Source: SXRF01 sp038043465 (GTDB lineage: Bacteria > Pseudomonadota > Alphaproteobacteria > Rickettsiales > SXRF01). From it: 64,000 nucleotides of DNA. The stretch is taken from positions 62,001-126,000 of the forward strand of contig JBBTBX010000006.1 of assembly GCA_038043465.1 (NCBI GenBank), read 5' to 3'. The position numbers and the translations under genes were made by a program. Of the stretch, positions 25,717 to 35,878 are shown piece after piece. The notes beneath the pieces were generated by a model. The model saw only the letters and a program-made list of their open reading frames with translations, had not been told where the DNA came from and did not search any database. The stretch's first letter is position 1. Every line of letters begins with the position of its first letter.

Positions 25717-28700
25717 TTATGATGGTAGTTCGAACAGTACTCCCACTACTTCTAACAGATTGCTAAGCCTTGGTAGACCATGAGTGCCATCAATACTCAA
25801 AATCTCGGCTGCAGTTGTGCCATCTGAATTTAAGCTCTCTAAAAGCAGCAGTTTATTCTTTAACTGTAGACGTTTGAAGTAGCGAGCTCCGTTCTCGTCG
25901 ATGGCAATAACCAGTCGACCATCCATTTTCTTCATATGCTCATTATCAAATGGCAAATCACGAGTAATCAGATATTGCCCATCCAGAGCAATAGGTTCAG
26001 CACTTCTGCCCTCTACTTTAAAGAGTCGAACATCCTTCAGTGCTTTTTCGAGAACAGAAAAGTTTTCCAGTGCAACCAGTTCAGCTGCTTCATTTTTTGG
26101 AGGAGTTGGTAGCAAATATGATGCAAAAATTGTTCCCACCACCTTCTTGCAATTGCGCTCAATACTTTCTAGCGGAACAATAACTGGTTCAGGAACATTA
26201 TATGGGTCAACGGATTGGCCACTCAGGATAGCAATTTGAGAATGGTCATCTGGTTGACTGTAACGTCTCGCGAGCAAAGCATTTCCATGCGTAGCAACGA
26301 CTAGATTGCGAGGATTAACTTTTGCATGATTACAGACAATTACAACATCTCCAATATTAGCTATCGGATCAAAAGTTCCAGCAGCAAGCTGATAAACTTC
26401 GTGATTGGGCAGATTAATTTGTTGGAATGACTTCCATTCGGTTACCATGATTTCTCCGTCACCAACACGACCATCTGTTTTCGCTGCAGCCGCGATTCCT
26501 GTTTGTTGCAGTTGTAATTTTTTCACCTCATCCTTAAAACCAGAAGGGAATTCAATTACATTATCTGCCCAAGAGAATGTGCGTGGCTCACCATGAAACG
26601 ATTCATACTTGTCATAAATATGGAAGGCTTCATGTATTTGTCTTTGCAATGTTTTTCCCCAAAAATCCTTAACATCAGAGGCCTCCGCCAAACCTATTGA
26701 TTCATCATCTTTATGATGGGATTCATTAATTAGCTTTATGGGTTTACCTCCACCACCATTCAATGTGTTGAAGAGACTAACGAATGCTTTTCTATTGAAA
26801 GGAGCAACATGCGCGTCTTGTAACCGCTTAAGTTCATTCTTGAGGGAGTCTAAACTCATATCGGGTATGGTAGGCCCTTCACCACGCAACATAAACTTGA
26901 TTAGATCCTCGCAATAAATCCTCACATCGGAGATGTAATCACGCGCACGAGCATCATTGTTGTTGCTCTGAGCTTCATCTAAAACCCTCTGCAAACAGCC
27001 ACCATTAACAATGGTGGCAACACCGGAGACTTTATTAACCCCGCCTATCAACCCTTGTTCCCCCTTCAGTTTTTCATGTTCTACGATGCATTGATAAAAT
27101 TGTCGTTCATGGGTGGTGACTATCAATTGCATGTGTTGCGATTGATTTGGATTCAGATTTGCTAATCTGACAATTTCCTGCGCCCACTTTCTTTTATTGC
27201 GTGGGTCAAAAGTCGTTTGCGGGTCATCAAATACTACTAACGGGAATGGATTATATCCCAGAGTATCAAGCGTTTCTTCACGTAATGCCAAAATGAAAGA
27301 CCATAAAATAGCTCTGAGCCAGGAGGTATTTGCTACCAACGCCGAGTTAATCGTTATGCCTTCTTCAAAGCTGCCCAAAACATTTACTAATTTTTTCTCT
27401 AGAGACGTATCCTCGTATTTTAATTTTTCACGCAGGTGTATTCTATCGAGTATGTCTTTAATGCGTGTGGAAAGGCGAGCTATAGAGCTTGCAGTTTCAG
27501 CTCCAACCAAATTACGAAGTTCTTTGAGGGGCTCTAATGCTTTGGCGATTTTCTCTCGTAATTCCTGCTCTTTTTGTATGACAGCCCATTTTGCAGTCGC
27601 ATCCGCTGCTGCAGTAAGGTGCTTGGATAATGCGTCTAAAGGCTCGGCTTTTGCCAGCGCTTGCTCGAGGATAGTCAGCTGTCCTTCAATGCTTTCTGCG
27701 TCAAAAGTTCCATCGTCCTGTTTTTTACCTAGTACAGTGCTCCAGGCATTTACAAAAATCTCTCGATTCCCCCCCCACCATGTTACCAAGGCATCAAGTC
27801 TTTCTAGGGCATGCATTATACGGCGAAGATTTTGTGCCGATTCAGGTTCTTGCGTGTTGTTTTGGAACTGAGCATATGTGAACTGAGGCAACAATGCCTT
27901 CTGTGCTGCAACAATTCTTTTAGCACAGCCTGCTACGCCTGTTAGAACGTCATTAAATGGTGAATCTTCGCTGAATCTCTGCAGCACCGCTTCAGAAAAA
28001 CTTTCCTTAGGATCCATAGTAACAAGCGTGTCTCGATGCTGTTTTATGGCTGATGGCAAAAGAGTGGTTAATTCCGCCTCAATTGACCGGCATACATCAT
28101 CTATCTTTCTTTCCGCCGACATAGCCTGATTCTTTAACTCCGCTAATTCAGCGGCTAGCTTTTTTTGTTCTTCAGTTGAGAGGGCGGATAAACACAAGGG
28201 GCAATCGGTATTTTCATTATGCTCGTGCGGCATGATGTATGACTGAGCAGCCAAAGCCTTAAGACGGAACTTAGTATCCGCTTGCTGTTTGTTATGCCAA
28301 GATATGGCTGTTGCAAGAGTCGATCTTGCACTATTTATCGAGGCAGAGAGTTTTTTAAATTCTTCATTATCAGCAGCATCTTTTAAAGCAGCCCATGCCT
28401 CAAATACTATAATTCCTCTGGTTTTTTGATTTGCGTAGGCTCTAGCTGTTTCTACAGCTTTTTTTACTCTTTCTCTTCCGCCTGGAGTAGCCGTATCTAT
28501 TTCTTGAGAAATCTCTGATTTTAATACCCCCAATTGATTCCCAGCCTGTGTGGAGAAATCCAACGCAGCAGTCTGAAGGTTGACCACTGCATCCTTATGA
28601 TTAAGTTCTATGTCTTTAGGTAAATCTACACTTAGCGTGGTGGCTAATTGGGTTGCAGCTTGTATTTTGTCATCATACTTATTTTTGTGAGTATCAATAC

Positions 28701-29592
28701 CTTGATCTTTTCCATATTTCAAAAAGCGTCTGCCTGCATGTGTTAATACACCACACCCATCTGCAATATCAGCCAATTGATCAAGCCCAGTAAGCAGTTT
28801 TACGGCCTCATATAGAGATTGGCTTTTCTCGCCGAATCCAATTTTCGTTAATCGAGCAGGCATTAAGAGGCCTGTTTCAATTAATTGAGGGGCCGAACTT
28901 AGTCTTTCATCAATCTCGACAGTTATGACTGGCGTTCCAGTGGCCTGGCAGGAAACTTGCCGATATGCGGTGGCAATATCATTATTGCTATTCTTAAAGG
29001 TCAGACGCACCGAAACTTCTGCGGTTTTTTTCAGATCAGATACTTGAATTGGATAGGATACCATTGGTGGCCATTTACCAATTTCTTTGCCATTTCCATC
29101 GTAGATAGGGGCATGTGTGCAATTATCTTCAATGGGGCCATCTTGATCTCGAATTCGCTTACCCGTCAGCGTCCATAAAATCGCGCTTGCAAGCGAAGTT
29201 TTTCCTGAGCCGTTTTGTCCTTCCAGGCACCAATTGTTGCCACTTATCCATAAGTCGAAAGGCTTGCCGCCAAACTGAGTGAGCCCACCAAAACCTGACG
29301 CTTCGATTCTTTCCAGACGCCAAGACTCATTTTGACTGCCCGATTTTTCTGCGGACTCTTCAGCTGCAGGGTCATGCTTATCGTTATTCCACGCGTTAAT
29401 AATTCCGGGAAACAGAGTTTCATCGCCTTGTGCAACCTTCTTAGAATCTTGTCCGAGCAGATACTCCATCAAGCGTCGCTGCGCGGGTAGATTTAGTGTT
29501 ACATTGCCAGCTTTATGCTCAGCATATTTTGCCCACTTCAATTCCTTGCCGCTTAAAAGAGCAGTTATTGCTTCGCTTAATGAGATTGTCAT
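25717..29592 (-). CDS. SMC/Rad50-like ATPase with C-terminal tandem S24 (LexA-like) domains
   Basis: 1291 residues. Walker A is EGQNGSGKTSL near residue 124-134. A CxxC zinc-hook-like motif (TDCPLCLSAL) sits near 463 between helical coiled-coil arms. Walker B and D-loop are in VVFDDPQTTFDP near 787, followed by IVTTHERQF. After about residue 1060 come two S24-like segments. The first (AAGTFDPIANIGDVVIV ... LLARRY) has Thr for the catalytic Ser and no Lys. The second has Ser1197 in VEGRSAEP and Lys1240 in ARYFKRL, 43 residues apart, the spacing of lambda CI. The ATPase part resembles DNA-end or damage sensors; self-cleaving protease activity is inference. It is divergent from the restriction operon across a 132-base gap that must hold both promoters. 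Confidence 0.8.
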   Translation of the reverse strand: MTISLSEAITALLSGKELKWAKYAEHKAGNVTLNLPAQRRLMEYLLGQDSKKVAQGDETLFPGIINAWNNDKHDPAAEESAEKSGSQNESWRLERIEASGFGGLTQFGGKPFDLWISGNNWCLEGQNGSGKTSLASAILWTLTGKRIRDQDGPIEDNCTHAPIYDGNGKEIGKWPPMVSYPIQVSDLKKTAEVSVRLTFKNSNNDIATAYRQVSCQATGTPVITVEIDERLSSAPQLIETGLLMPARLTKIGFGEKSQSLYEAVKLLTGLDQLADIADGCGVLTHAGRRFLKYGKDQGIDTHKNKYDDKIQAATQLATTLSVDLPKDIELNHKDAVVNLQTAALDFSTQAGNQLGVLKSEISQEIDTATPGGRERVKKAVETARAYANQKTRGIIVFEAWAALKDAADNEEFKKLSASINSARSTLATAISWHNKQQADTKFRLKALAAQSYIMPHEHNENTDCPLCLSALSTEEQKKLAAELAELKNQAMSAERKIDDVCRSIEAELTTLLPSAIKQHRDTLVTMDPKESFSEAVLQRFSEDSPFNDVLTGVAGCAKRIVAAQKALLPQFTYAQFQNNTQEPESAQNLRRIMHALERLDALVTWWGGNREIFVNAWSTVLGKKQDDGTFDAESIEGQLTILEQALAKAEPLDALSKHLTAAADATAKWAVIQKEQELREKIAKALEPLKELRNLVGAETASSIARLSTRIKDILDRIHLREKLKYEDTSLEKKLVNVLGSFEEGITINSALVANTSWLRAILWSFILALREETLDTLGYNPFPLVVFDDPQTTFDPRNKRKWAQEIVRLANLNPNQSQHMQLIVTTHERQFYQCIVEHEKLKGEQGLIGGVNKVSGVATIVNGGCLQRVLDEAQSNNNDARARDYISDVRIYCEDLIKFMLRGEGPTIPDMSLDSLKNELKRLQDAHVAPFNRKAFVSLFNTLNGGGGKPIKLINESHHKDDESIGLAEASDVKDFWGKTLQRQIHEAFHIYDKYESFHGEPRTFSWADNVIEFPSGFKDEVKKLQLQQTGIAAAAKTDGRVGDGEIMVTEWKSFQQINLPNHEVYQLAAGTFDPIANIGDVVIVCNHAKVNPRNLVVATHGNALLARRYSQPDDHSQIAILSGQSVDPYNVPEPVIVPLESIERNCKKVVGTIFASYLLPTPPKNEAAELVALENFSVLEKALKDVRLFKVEGRSAEPIALDGQYLITRDLPFDNEHMKKMDGRLVIAIDENGARYFKRLQLKNKLLLLESLNSDGTTAAEILSIDGTHGLPRLSNLLEVVGVLFELPS

Positions 29593-29724
29593 GGTGTTAT
29601 CCTTAAATTAATAGGCTTTATCAAAGTTATGCAGCCTCTATGTAAAAACCTAATCAAATTAGTTGAAGCGTACTTTCTTTTCCACTATTTTCAATACTAT
29701 TACCTATTTTAGGACATATATTCC

Positions 29725-29913
29725 ATGGACCACGATGAAATCATAACGGTTAAAGAGCTTGCGGAGTACCTGAAGATTGCAGAAAAAACTGCATACAGAT
29801 TCCTTGCTGAAGGAACGATTCCAGGGTTTAAAGTGGGCGGTTCATGGCGGTTTCGTAAAAAGGAAATCGATGAGTGGATTGCTCGTCAGACCGAAAAAAG
29901 ATTAAGTATATGA
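29725..29913 (+). CDS. AlpA/excisionase-like helix-turn-helix protein
   Basis: 62 residues, a single winged HTH_17 domain: ITVKELAEYLKIAEKTAYRF, then IPGFKVGGSWRFRKKEIDEW. These DNA-binding proteins act as excisionases or small regulators. It is the first gene of the operon, and its TGA overlaps the ATG of the Res gene (ATGA at 29910-29913). Its position upstream of a restriction subunit suggests it sets the operon's expression level or gates restriction. It could also be an excisionase left from the element that brought the locus. Confidence 0.85.
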   Translation: MDHDEIITVKELAEYLKIAEKTAYRFLAEGTIPGFKVGGSWRFRKKEIDEWIARQTEKRLSI

Positions 29914-32900
29914 GTGGAACATTTTACGAAAAGCCTATTCTGAACTCTCCCTACTCTGAGCCTATGATGCATCATGCGCTTGATGCAGAAGGACAGCCCA
30001 CCGATAATCCACCGATTAAGGGGCGACGTAGATCTGAGCTAATAACTCCTGTTCCCAAGCCACGAAAGCGTAAAAGAGAGTCTGAAGCTACTCAGACTAA
30101 AATGGAGCTCCATTCAGATGATGGTATATCGTCGGCTGAGCAGGAATATAATCCGACTCCAATTATTAATGAAATTCGCTCGCATGTTGCTCAGTGGAGA
30201 AAACTTGCCAATCAAACTGGGTGGGGTGTAACTCCGGCTACAGCTAGGTTACTGCAGCATTGGAGACACCATGAGTTCCAGGGGATACGACCGTTTTTCT
30301 GTCAGATCGAAGCTGTTGAAACCATTATTTGGCTTACAGAAGTTGCGCGTAATCAGAAACAATACCGGAGATTTTGGGAGCACATTAATGGCGCTAATGA
30401 GCAGGCCAATCCTGAACTAATAAGATTGGCCATGAAAATGGCTACAGGCGCAGGAAAAACCACTGTTATGGCCATGCTCATGGCATGGCAAACGGTCAAT
30501 GCTGTACGCTCTCCCTCAAGCAAGCTCTATACGAGGGGATTTCTTATTGTTTCTCCAGGAATTACGATTCGTGACCGCTTGCGTGTGCTCTTGCCCAATG
30601 ATCCTAACAGTTATTACAAATCCCGTGAATTGGTTCCGGCAGATATGCTGGACGATATCAACAAAGCAAAAATCGTCATCACAAATTACCATGCCTTCCA
30701 GCTGCGTGAGACGATGGATACTAATAAGGTTGGCAAATCACTTCTTCAAGGTCGTGGTGAAGAACTCAAAACCCTTGAGACGGAAGGCCAGATGGTTCGA
30801 CGCGTAGCAGAAGAGTTGATGGGAATTAAGAATATCGTTGTAATCAACGATGAAGCGCACCACTGCTATCGTGAGAAACCGAATAACGATGAGTTGGAAG
30901 AACTTAAAGGGGAAGAAAAGCAAGAGGCAGAAAAAGAGAACAAAGCAGCCAGGTTGTGGATTAATGGTCTGGAAGCATTCAATAGAAAGCTATGTGTACG
31001 TGCGGTCTATGATCTTTCAGCCACCCCATTCTTTTTGAGGGGCTCTGGCTGGGCTGAAGGCACGCTATTTCCATGGACTGTAAGTGATTTTTCACTAATT
31101 GATGCTATTGAGTGCGGCATTGTGAAGCTGCCACGTGTTCCAGTAGCAGACAATATTCCCGGTGAAGAAATGCCTATCTTCCGTAATCTGTGGGATCATA
31201 TCGGCAAAGACATGCCTAAAAAAGGTAAAACCACTGGTGATCCGAAAGAAATTCCTGACAAACTTAAAACCGCATTACACGCACTTTATAAGCATTATTC
31301 GGAAACTTTTGAGAAGTGGGAGCGTGAGGGAATAGAATCCCCACCAGTCTTTATCGTGGTGTGCAATAACACATCCACGTCTAGGTTGGTTTATGAATAT
31401 GTTTCAGGTTGGACGCGCCCCAATGACGATGGCGAAGAAATCCTCGAACATAAGGGACATCTCGAGCTTTTCCGTAACTTTGATGAGCATGGCAACCCGT
31501 ACTCGCGTCCCAACACTTTGCTCATTGATAGTTATCAGATTGAATCAGGTGTGTTGGACAAAAATTTCCGCGAAATGGCAGCAAAAGAGATTGATCTCTT
31601 TAAACGGGAAATGAAACAGCGTACAGGCGCAGGCGACATTGGAGAGATCTCTGATGCTGAATTATTGCGTGAAGTAATGAACACTGTAGGAAAGAAAGGC
31701 AAACTTGGAGAACAGGTACGCTGCGTTGTATCAGTATCAATGCTGACGGAGGGTTGGGATACCAATACAGTAACGCATATTCTTGGTGTCCGTGCTTTTG
31801 GCACGCAACTACTATGTGAGCAAGTAGTTGGGCGAGGCCTCCGCCGTTATTCATATGACCTTAACGATGAAGGCCTATTCAATGTCGAATATGCAGACAT
31901 TATGGGTATTCCATTTGACTTCACGGCGAAACCACAGATAGCTCCTGTAAAGCCACCTAAAAAGACAACGCGGGTACATGCAGTGAAGGAACGCTCATCT
32001 TTAGAAATCATTTTCCCCAGAGTCACAGGCTATCGGGTCGATTTACCTGAAGAACGGTTTTTAGCAAAATTTACAGCAGATTCCACTCTGGTTTTAACGC
32101 CGGAATCTGTTGGTCCAGGGCAGACACTCATGGAAGGTATTGTAGGTGAAGGCGTAACCATATCAGCAGCTGAAGCACAGGCGAAAAGGCCAAGCACTAT
32201 CGCCTTCGATCTGGCGAAATTACTCATGTATAAGCATTTCAAAGACAAGGATGGCGAGCCGAAGCTCCATCTTTTTGGGCAGCTAAAGCGTATTGCTAGG
32301 CAGTGGATTGATGAAGGCTATCTGGTTTGCAAGGGTGATACCGGTGCATGGATGCTGGAATATCTCAGCATTGGTGGTCAGGCAGCAGATCATATATACA
32401 ATGCTATCGTCGATGGCACCGCTGATGAGAAGATAGTTAAGGCAGTACTAGACCCGTACAACCCAAAATCATCCACCATGCATGTAGGATTCTCCACAAC
32501 TAAAGAACTATATCAAACCGACCCGCAAAAATCTCATGTGAATTATGTAGTGATCGATAGCGACTGGGAGGCAGAATTTGCACGCGTGGCAGAACAGCAC
32601 CCCAAGGTCATATCTTATGTAAAGAACCAAGGTCTAGGGCTGGAAGTGCCATACAAAGACGGTGTTATGTCGCGCATATATATCCCTGATTTTATTGTTC
32701 AGATTGATGACGGGCATGGAAAGGATAATCCGCTAAACTTGGTCGTAGAGGTTAAAGGCTATCGCCATGAGAATGTTAAGCTGAAATCTGAAACTATGCG
32801 AACGCAGTGGGTTCCGGGTGTAAATAATCTTGGAACATATGGTCGTTGGTCATTTGAAGAATTCAGCGACGTATTTGAGATGGACAAAGAATTCAAAGCA

Positions 32901-32948
32901 CTCATCGCAAGAGTTATAGAAAATCACAAAAAGACAGAGGCAGCGTAA
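29910..32948 (+). CDS. Type III restriction enzyme Res subunit
   Basis: 1012 residues from the ATG at 29910, preferred because it overlaps the preceding stop as ATGA. The superfamily 2 translocase core is intact: Walker A MATGAGKTTVMAMLM near residue 178, DEAH box VVINDEAHHCY near 313, motif III YDLSATPFF, and motif VI CEQVVGRGLRRYSY near 640. The C-terminal PD-(D/E)xK nuclease is present near 927-955 (YIPDFIVQ, then VVEVKGY). This is the ATP-dependent motor/nuclease of a type III system, which cuts after two head-to-head sites signal. The N-terminal ~110 residues, basic and Pro-rich, are an unusual addition. Its stop shares one base with the Mod start. Confidence 0.9.
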   Translation: MSGTFYEKPILNSPYSEPMMHHALDAEGQPTDNPPIKGRRRSELITPVPKPRKRKRESEATQTKMELHSDDGISSAEQEYNPTPIINEIRSHVAQWRKLANQTGWGVTPATARLLQHWRHHEFQGIRPFFCQIEAVETIIWLTEVARNQKQYRRFWEHINGANEQANPELIRLAMKMATGAGKTTVMAMLMAWQTVNAVRSPSSKLYTRGFLIVSPGITIRDRLRVLLPNDPNSYYKSRELVPADMLDDINKAKIVITNYHAFQLRETMDTNKVGKSLLQGRGEELKTLETEGQMVRRVAEELMGIKNIVVINDEAHHCYREKPNNDELEELKGEEKQEAEKENKAARLWINGLEAFNRKLCVRAVYDLSATPFFLRGSGWAEGTLFPWTVSDFSLIDAIECGIVKLPRVPVADNIPGEEMPIFRNLWDHIGKDMPKKGKTTGDPKEIPDKLKTALHALYKHYSETFEKWEREGIESPPVFIVVCNNTSTSRLVYEYVSGWTRPNDDGEEILEHKGHLELFRNFDEHGNPYSRPNTLLIDSYQIESGVLDKNFREMAAKEIDLFKREMKQRTGAGDIGEISDAELLREVMNTVGKKGKLGEQVRCVVSVSMLTEGWDTNTVTHILGVRAFGTQLLCEQVVGRGLRRYSYDLNDEGLFNVEYADIMGIPFDFTAKPQIAPVKPPKKTTRVHAVKERSSLEIIFPRVTGYRVDLPEERFLAKFTADSTLVLTPESVGPGQTLMEGIVGEGVTISAAEAQAKRPSTIAFDLAKLLMYKHFKDKDGEPKLHLFGQLKRIARQWIDEGYLVCKGDTGAWMLEYLSIGGQAADHIYNAIVDGTADEKIVKAVLDPYNPKSSTMHVGFSTTKELYQTDPQKSHVNYVVIDSDWEAEFARVAEQHPKVISYVKNQGLGLEVPYKDGVMSRIYIPDFIVQIDDGHGKDNPLNLVVEVKGYRHENVKLKSETMRTQWVPGVNNLGTYGRWSFEEFSDVFEMDKEFKALIARVIENHKKTEAA

Positions 32949-35869
32949 TGGCGAAACAAACCAAAAAATTGAAGCAGGTCGAAACGCTGACGCATGATGA
33001 AGCTAAGCGCCGCAACATCCCCACCGCTGAATTACAATCTGCCGCGCAACGCGCTGAAGAAATGTACCCATTTGCGCCAGTGACCTACCAGCGCAAAGAG
33101 CCGCTGCCTGAAGGTGCAACTCGCCCACGCGATGGAGACCTCGATCCGCAAATTATTTGGAAAGGCGCAACCCTTCGCCTGAATGCAGAACAGATTGAAC
33201 AACTCACAAAAACAGGAAAGCTGGAAATTGGTGACGCGCAGCTAGTATGGCGCGGAAAAGATCAGCAGGACTGGTCAGACCTCGTTGTGCAAGCACCACC
33301 GCTTTACATTCAGGAAAAAATTCACCCCAAGGCGATTATAGATGATCTGAAACGCCAGACTAAAGAACGCAAGGATGAACAATCAGACATTGTTGACCTT
33401 TTTGGCGATTTCAACGGCATTGACCTCGAAGCAAAAACAGAATTCTACCAGCATGATCAACATTGGTCGAACCGGATGATTCTGGGTGATAGCCTGCAAG
33501 TGATGGCGAGCCTCGCCGAACGCGAAGGCCTGCGTGGACAGGTGCAGTGTATATTCTTTGATCCACCCTATGGCATTAAATTCAATTCAAACTGGCAAGT
33601 TTCAACGCGTTCTCGTGACGTAAAAGACGGGCAGCGAGACTATCTTGCTCGCGAGCCAGAAGTTGTTAAAGCATTCCGCGACACATGGAAAGATGGCATT
33701 CATTCCTATCTTACCTATCTACGCGACCGCATGACCGCAATGCGTGATTTATTGAGTGAAAGTGGCTCAATATTTGTACAAATTGGAGATGAGAATGTTC
33801 ATCGTGTTAGATCGGTAATGGATGAAGTTTTTGGAGAGAAAAATTTTGTGAATGAGATAGCATTTGCAAAAACAACTTCTTCTACCAGTGGCGATCTTTC
33901 TGGGGTCTATGACATCGTAATTTGGTATTCAAGAAATAAGGCAAATCTTAAATATAGACAGCTATATAAGAGCAAAGTAGCAGGGGGTGATGGAGGCACT
34001 GGTTATACCAGAGTCAAGTTAGAAAAGGGTGAGGTCTTACCAGTAAGCCAGTTCAAAAATTCTTCAGACGAAATCAGCCTTCCCAAAGGTGCTACATTGA
34101 TATTTCCTGATTCAATACGCTCACAAAGCCCGGGGTCGCGATATGATGTCCATTACTGTGGTGATTTATACCGCCCTGAACCAAACTATTGGAAAACAGA
34201 TGAAAAGAATATGCAACGCCTTCTTAAGGCAGATCGCCTACATGCGACAAAAAACAATCTATCTTATCTAAGGCGCTATGATGATTTTCCAGTTTATCCA
34301 ATGTCAAATTTTTGGGCAGATACACTGGGGCAGAACCAATTTGGAGGAGATAAGATTTATGTAGTCCAGACAGGTTTAACGGTTGTTCAGCGCTGTATTT
34401 TAATGACAACAGACCCAGGAGATCTTGTTCTTGATCCAACCTGTGGTTCAGGAACAGCAGCAGTTGTCTCAGAGCAGTGGGGGCGACGCTGGATTACAAT
34501 CGATACCTCTCGCGTAGCTCTGGCACTAGCGAGGGCTAGGTTAATGGGAGCACGCTATCCGTATTACTATTTGATTGATAGCCAAGATGGGCAGAAGAAA
34601 GAACAAAAGATAAGCGGAAAAATTCAACCTGATACCCCAACCCATGGAGATATTCGTCAGGGGTTTGTTTATGAGCGTGCGCCGCATATCATGCTCAAAA
34701 CCATTGCCAATAACGCTGAGATTGATGTTATCTGGGATAATTATCAGCAAAAGTTGGAACCATTGCGTGAAGCGCTTAACAAAACTCTGGGCAAAAAGTG
34801 GCAAGAATGGGAAATGCCGCGTGAAGTAGCCGACGACTGGACGAAGGACGCAAAAGACGCTCACGTTAAATGGTGGGATTTGCGTATAAAGCGTCAACAG
34901 GAAATTGATAAATCCGTCGCACAAAAAGCGGATGTAGAATTGCTCTATGATCGCCCATATGAAGATAATTCTAAAGTACGCGTCGCCGGTCCATTTACGG
35001 TGGAAAGCCTCTCGCCTCACCGTGTGGTGCCTGCGGATGAAGAAGAGCTGATTGAATTAGTTGATGCTGCTGACGGCAAGCGCAAGCGTAAAGAAATACC
35101 TTTGCATGACTTTACCAAGATGGTGATAGAGAATCTCAAATCAGCAGGCGTACATCAGGCAGCAAAAGATGATCGAATCACCTTCACTGCTATTGAAGGC
35201 TGGCCAGGTCATTGGATTGCTGCAGCAGGCCGTTTCATGGAGGGCGAAAAAGAGCGTCGCGCCGCAATCTTTATTGGTCCAGAGTTTGGCTCAGTCACAC
35301 GTGCAGACCTGACCGCCGCTGCGCGTGAAGCGAATGATGCACGGTTTGATGTGCTGATCGCCTGTGGATTTAACTTCGATGCACATACTGGCGATATCAC
35401 CAAGATGGGACCATTACCTATCCTTAAGGCAAAAATGAACCCAGACCTGCATATGTCGGAAGAACTCAAAAATACCGGCGCAGGAAACTTGTTCGTCGTA
35501 TTCGGTGAACCAGATATTGCGTGGGATTTTGATGATGATGGTAATGTCGTGGTAGAAGTGCTGGGCATCGACGTATTTGATCCCAAAACTGGGGAAGTGC
35601 GTGCCAGCGGGAAAGACGATATTGCCGCGTGGTTCATTGATACGAATTATAACGAAGAAAGTTTCTTTGTCCGTCACGCTTATTTTATGGGAGCAAATGA
35701 TCCGTATAAAGCGCTTAAAACCAGCTTGAAGGCAGAGATTGATAAAGAGGCTTGGGAAACGCTCTATCGTGATACATCTCGCCCATTCGCGCGGCCCAGC
35801 AATGGAAGGTTTGCCGTGAAGGTCATCAACCACTTCGGCGATGAAGTGATGAAAGTGTTTGGAGTATAG
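32948..35869 (+). CDS. Type III modification methyltransferase Mod subunit
   Basis: 973 residues, at the large end for type III Mod. The catalytic motif FFDPPYGIKF lies near residue 204 and the S-adenosylmethionine motif DPTCGSGTAAV near 496, the order of beta-class N6-adenine methylases. The stretch between them is the target recognition domain. The C-terminal ~300 residues (IEGWPGHWIAAAGRFM, then the DDDGNVVVEV region) form an extra domain of unknown function found in long Mod proteins. The first 150 residues hold a charged linker. The TRD-coding stretch (about 33790-34400) is visibly more AT-rich than both flanks, as expected if specificity was exchanged by recombination. It protects host sites and is needed by Res. 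Confidence 0.9.
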   Translation: MAKQTKKLKQVETLTHDEAKRRNIPTAELQSAAQRAEEMYPFAPVTYQRKEPLPEGATRPRDGDLDPQIIWKGATLRLNAEQIEQLTKTGKLEIGDAQLVWRGKDQQDWSDLVVQAPPLYIQEKIHPKAIIDDLKRQTKERKDEQSDIVDLFGDFNGIDLEAKTEFYQHDQHWSNRMILGDSLQVMASLAEREGLRGQVQCIFFDPPYGIKFNSNWQVSTRSRDVKDGQRDYLAREPEVVKAFRDTWKDGIHSYLTYLRDRMTAMRDLLSESGSIFVQIGDENVHRVRSVMDEVFGEKNFVNEIAFAKTTSSTSGDLSGVYDIVIWYSRNKANLKYRQLYKSKVAGGDGGTGYTRVKLEKGEVLPVSQFKNSSDEISLPKGATLIFPDSIRSQSPGSRYDVHYCGDLYRPEPNYWKTDEKNMQRLLKADRLHATKNNLSYLRRYDDFPVYPMSNFWADTLGQNQFGGDKIYVVQTGLTVVQRCILMTTDPGDLVLDPTCGSGTAAVVSEQWGRRWITIDTSRVALALARARLMGARYPYYYLIDSQDGQKKEQKISGKIQPDTPTHGDIRQGFVYERAPHIMLKTIANNAEIDVIWDNYQQKLEPLREALNKTLGKKWQEWEMPREVADDWTKDAKDAHVKWWDLRIKRQQEIDKSVAQKADVELLYDRPYEDNSKVRVAGPFTVESLSPHRVVPADEEELIELVDAADGKRKRKEIPLHDFTKMVIENLKSAGVHQAAKDDRITFTAIEGWPGHWIAAAGRFMEGEKERRAAIFIGPEFGSVTRADLTAAAREANDARFDVLIACGFNFDAHTGDITKMGPLPILKAKMNPDLHMSEELKNTGAGNLFVVFGEPDIAWDFDDDGNVVVEVLGIDVFDPKTGEVRASGKDDIAAWFIDTNYNEESFFVRHAYFMGANDPYKALKTSLKAEIDKEAWETLYRDTSRPFARPSNGRFAVKVINHFGDEVMKVFGV

Positions 35870-35878
35870 GGGAATAAA

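Noticed and set aside
27197..27871. A 224-residue plus-strand frame opposite the SMC-like gene
   Set aside because: It is Ser/Phe-rich without recognisable motif, as expected for antisense of coiled-coil coding DNA.
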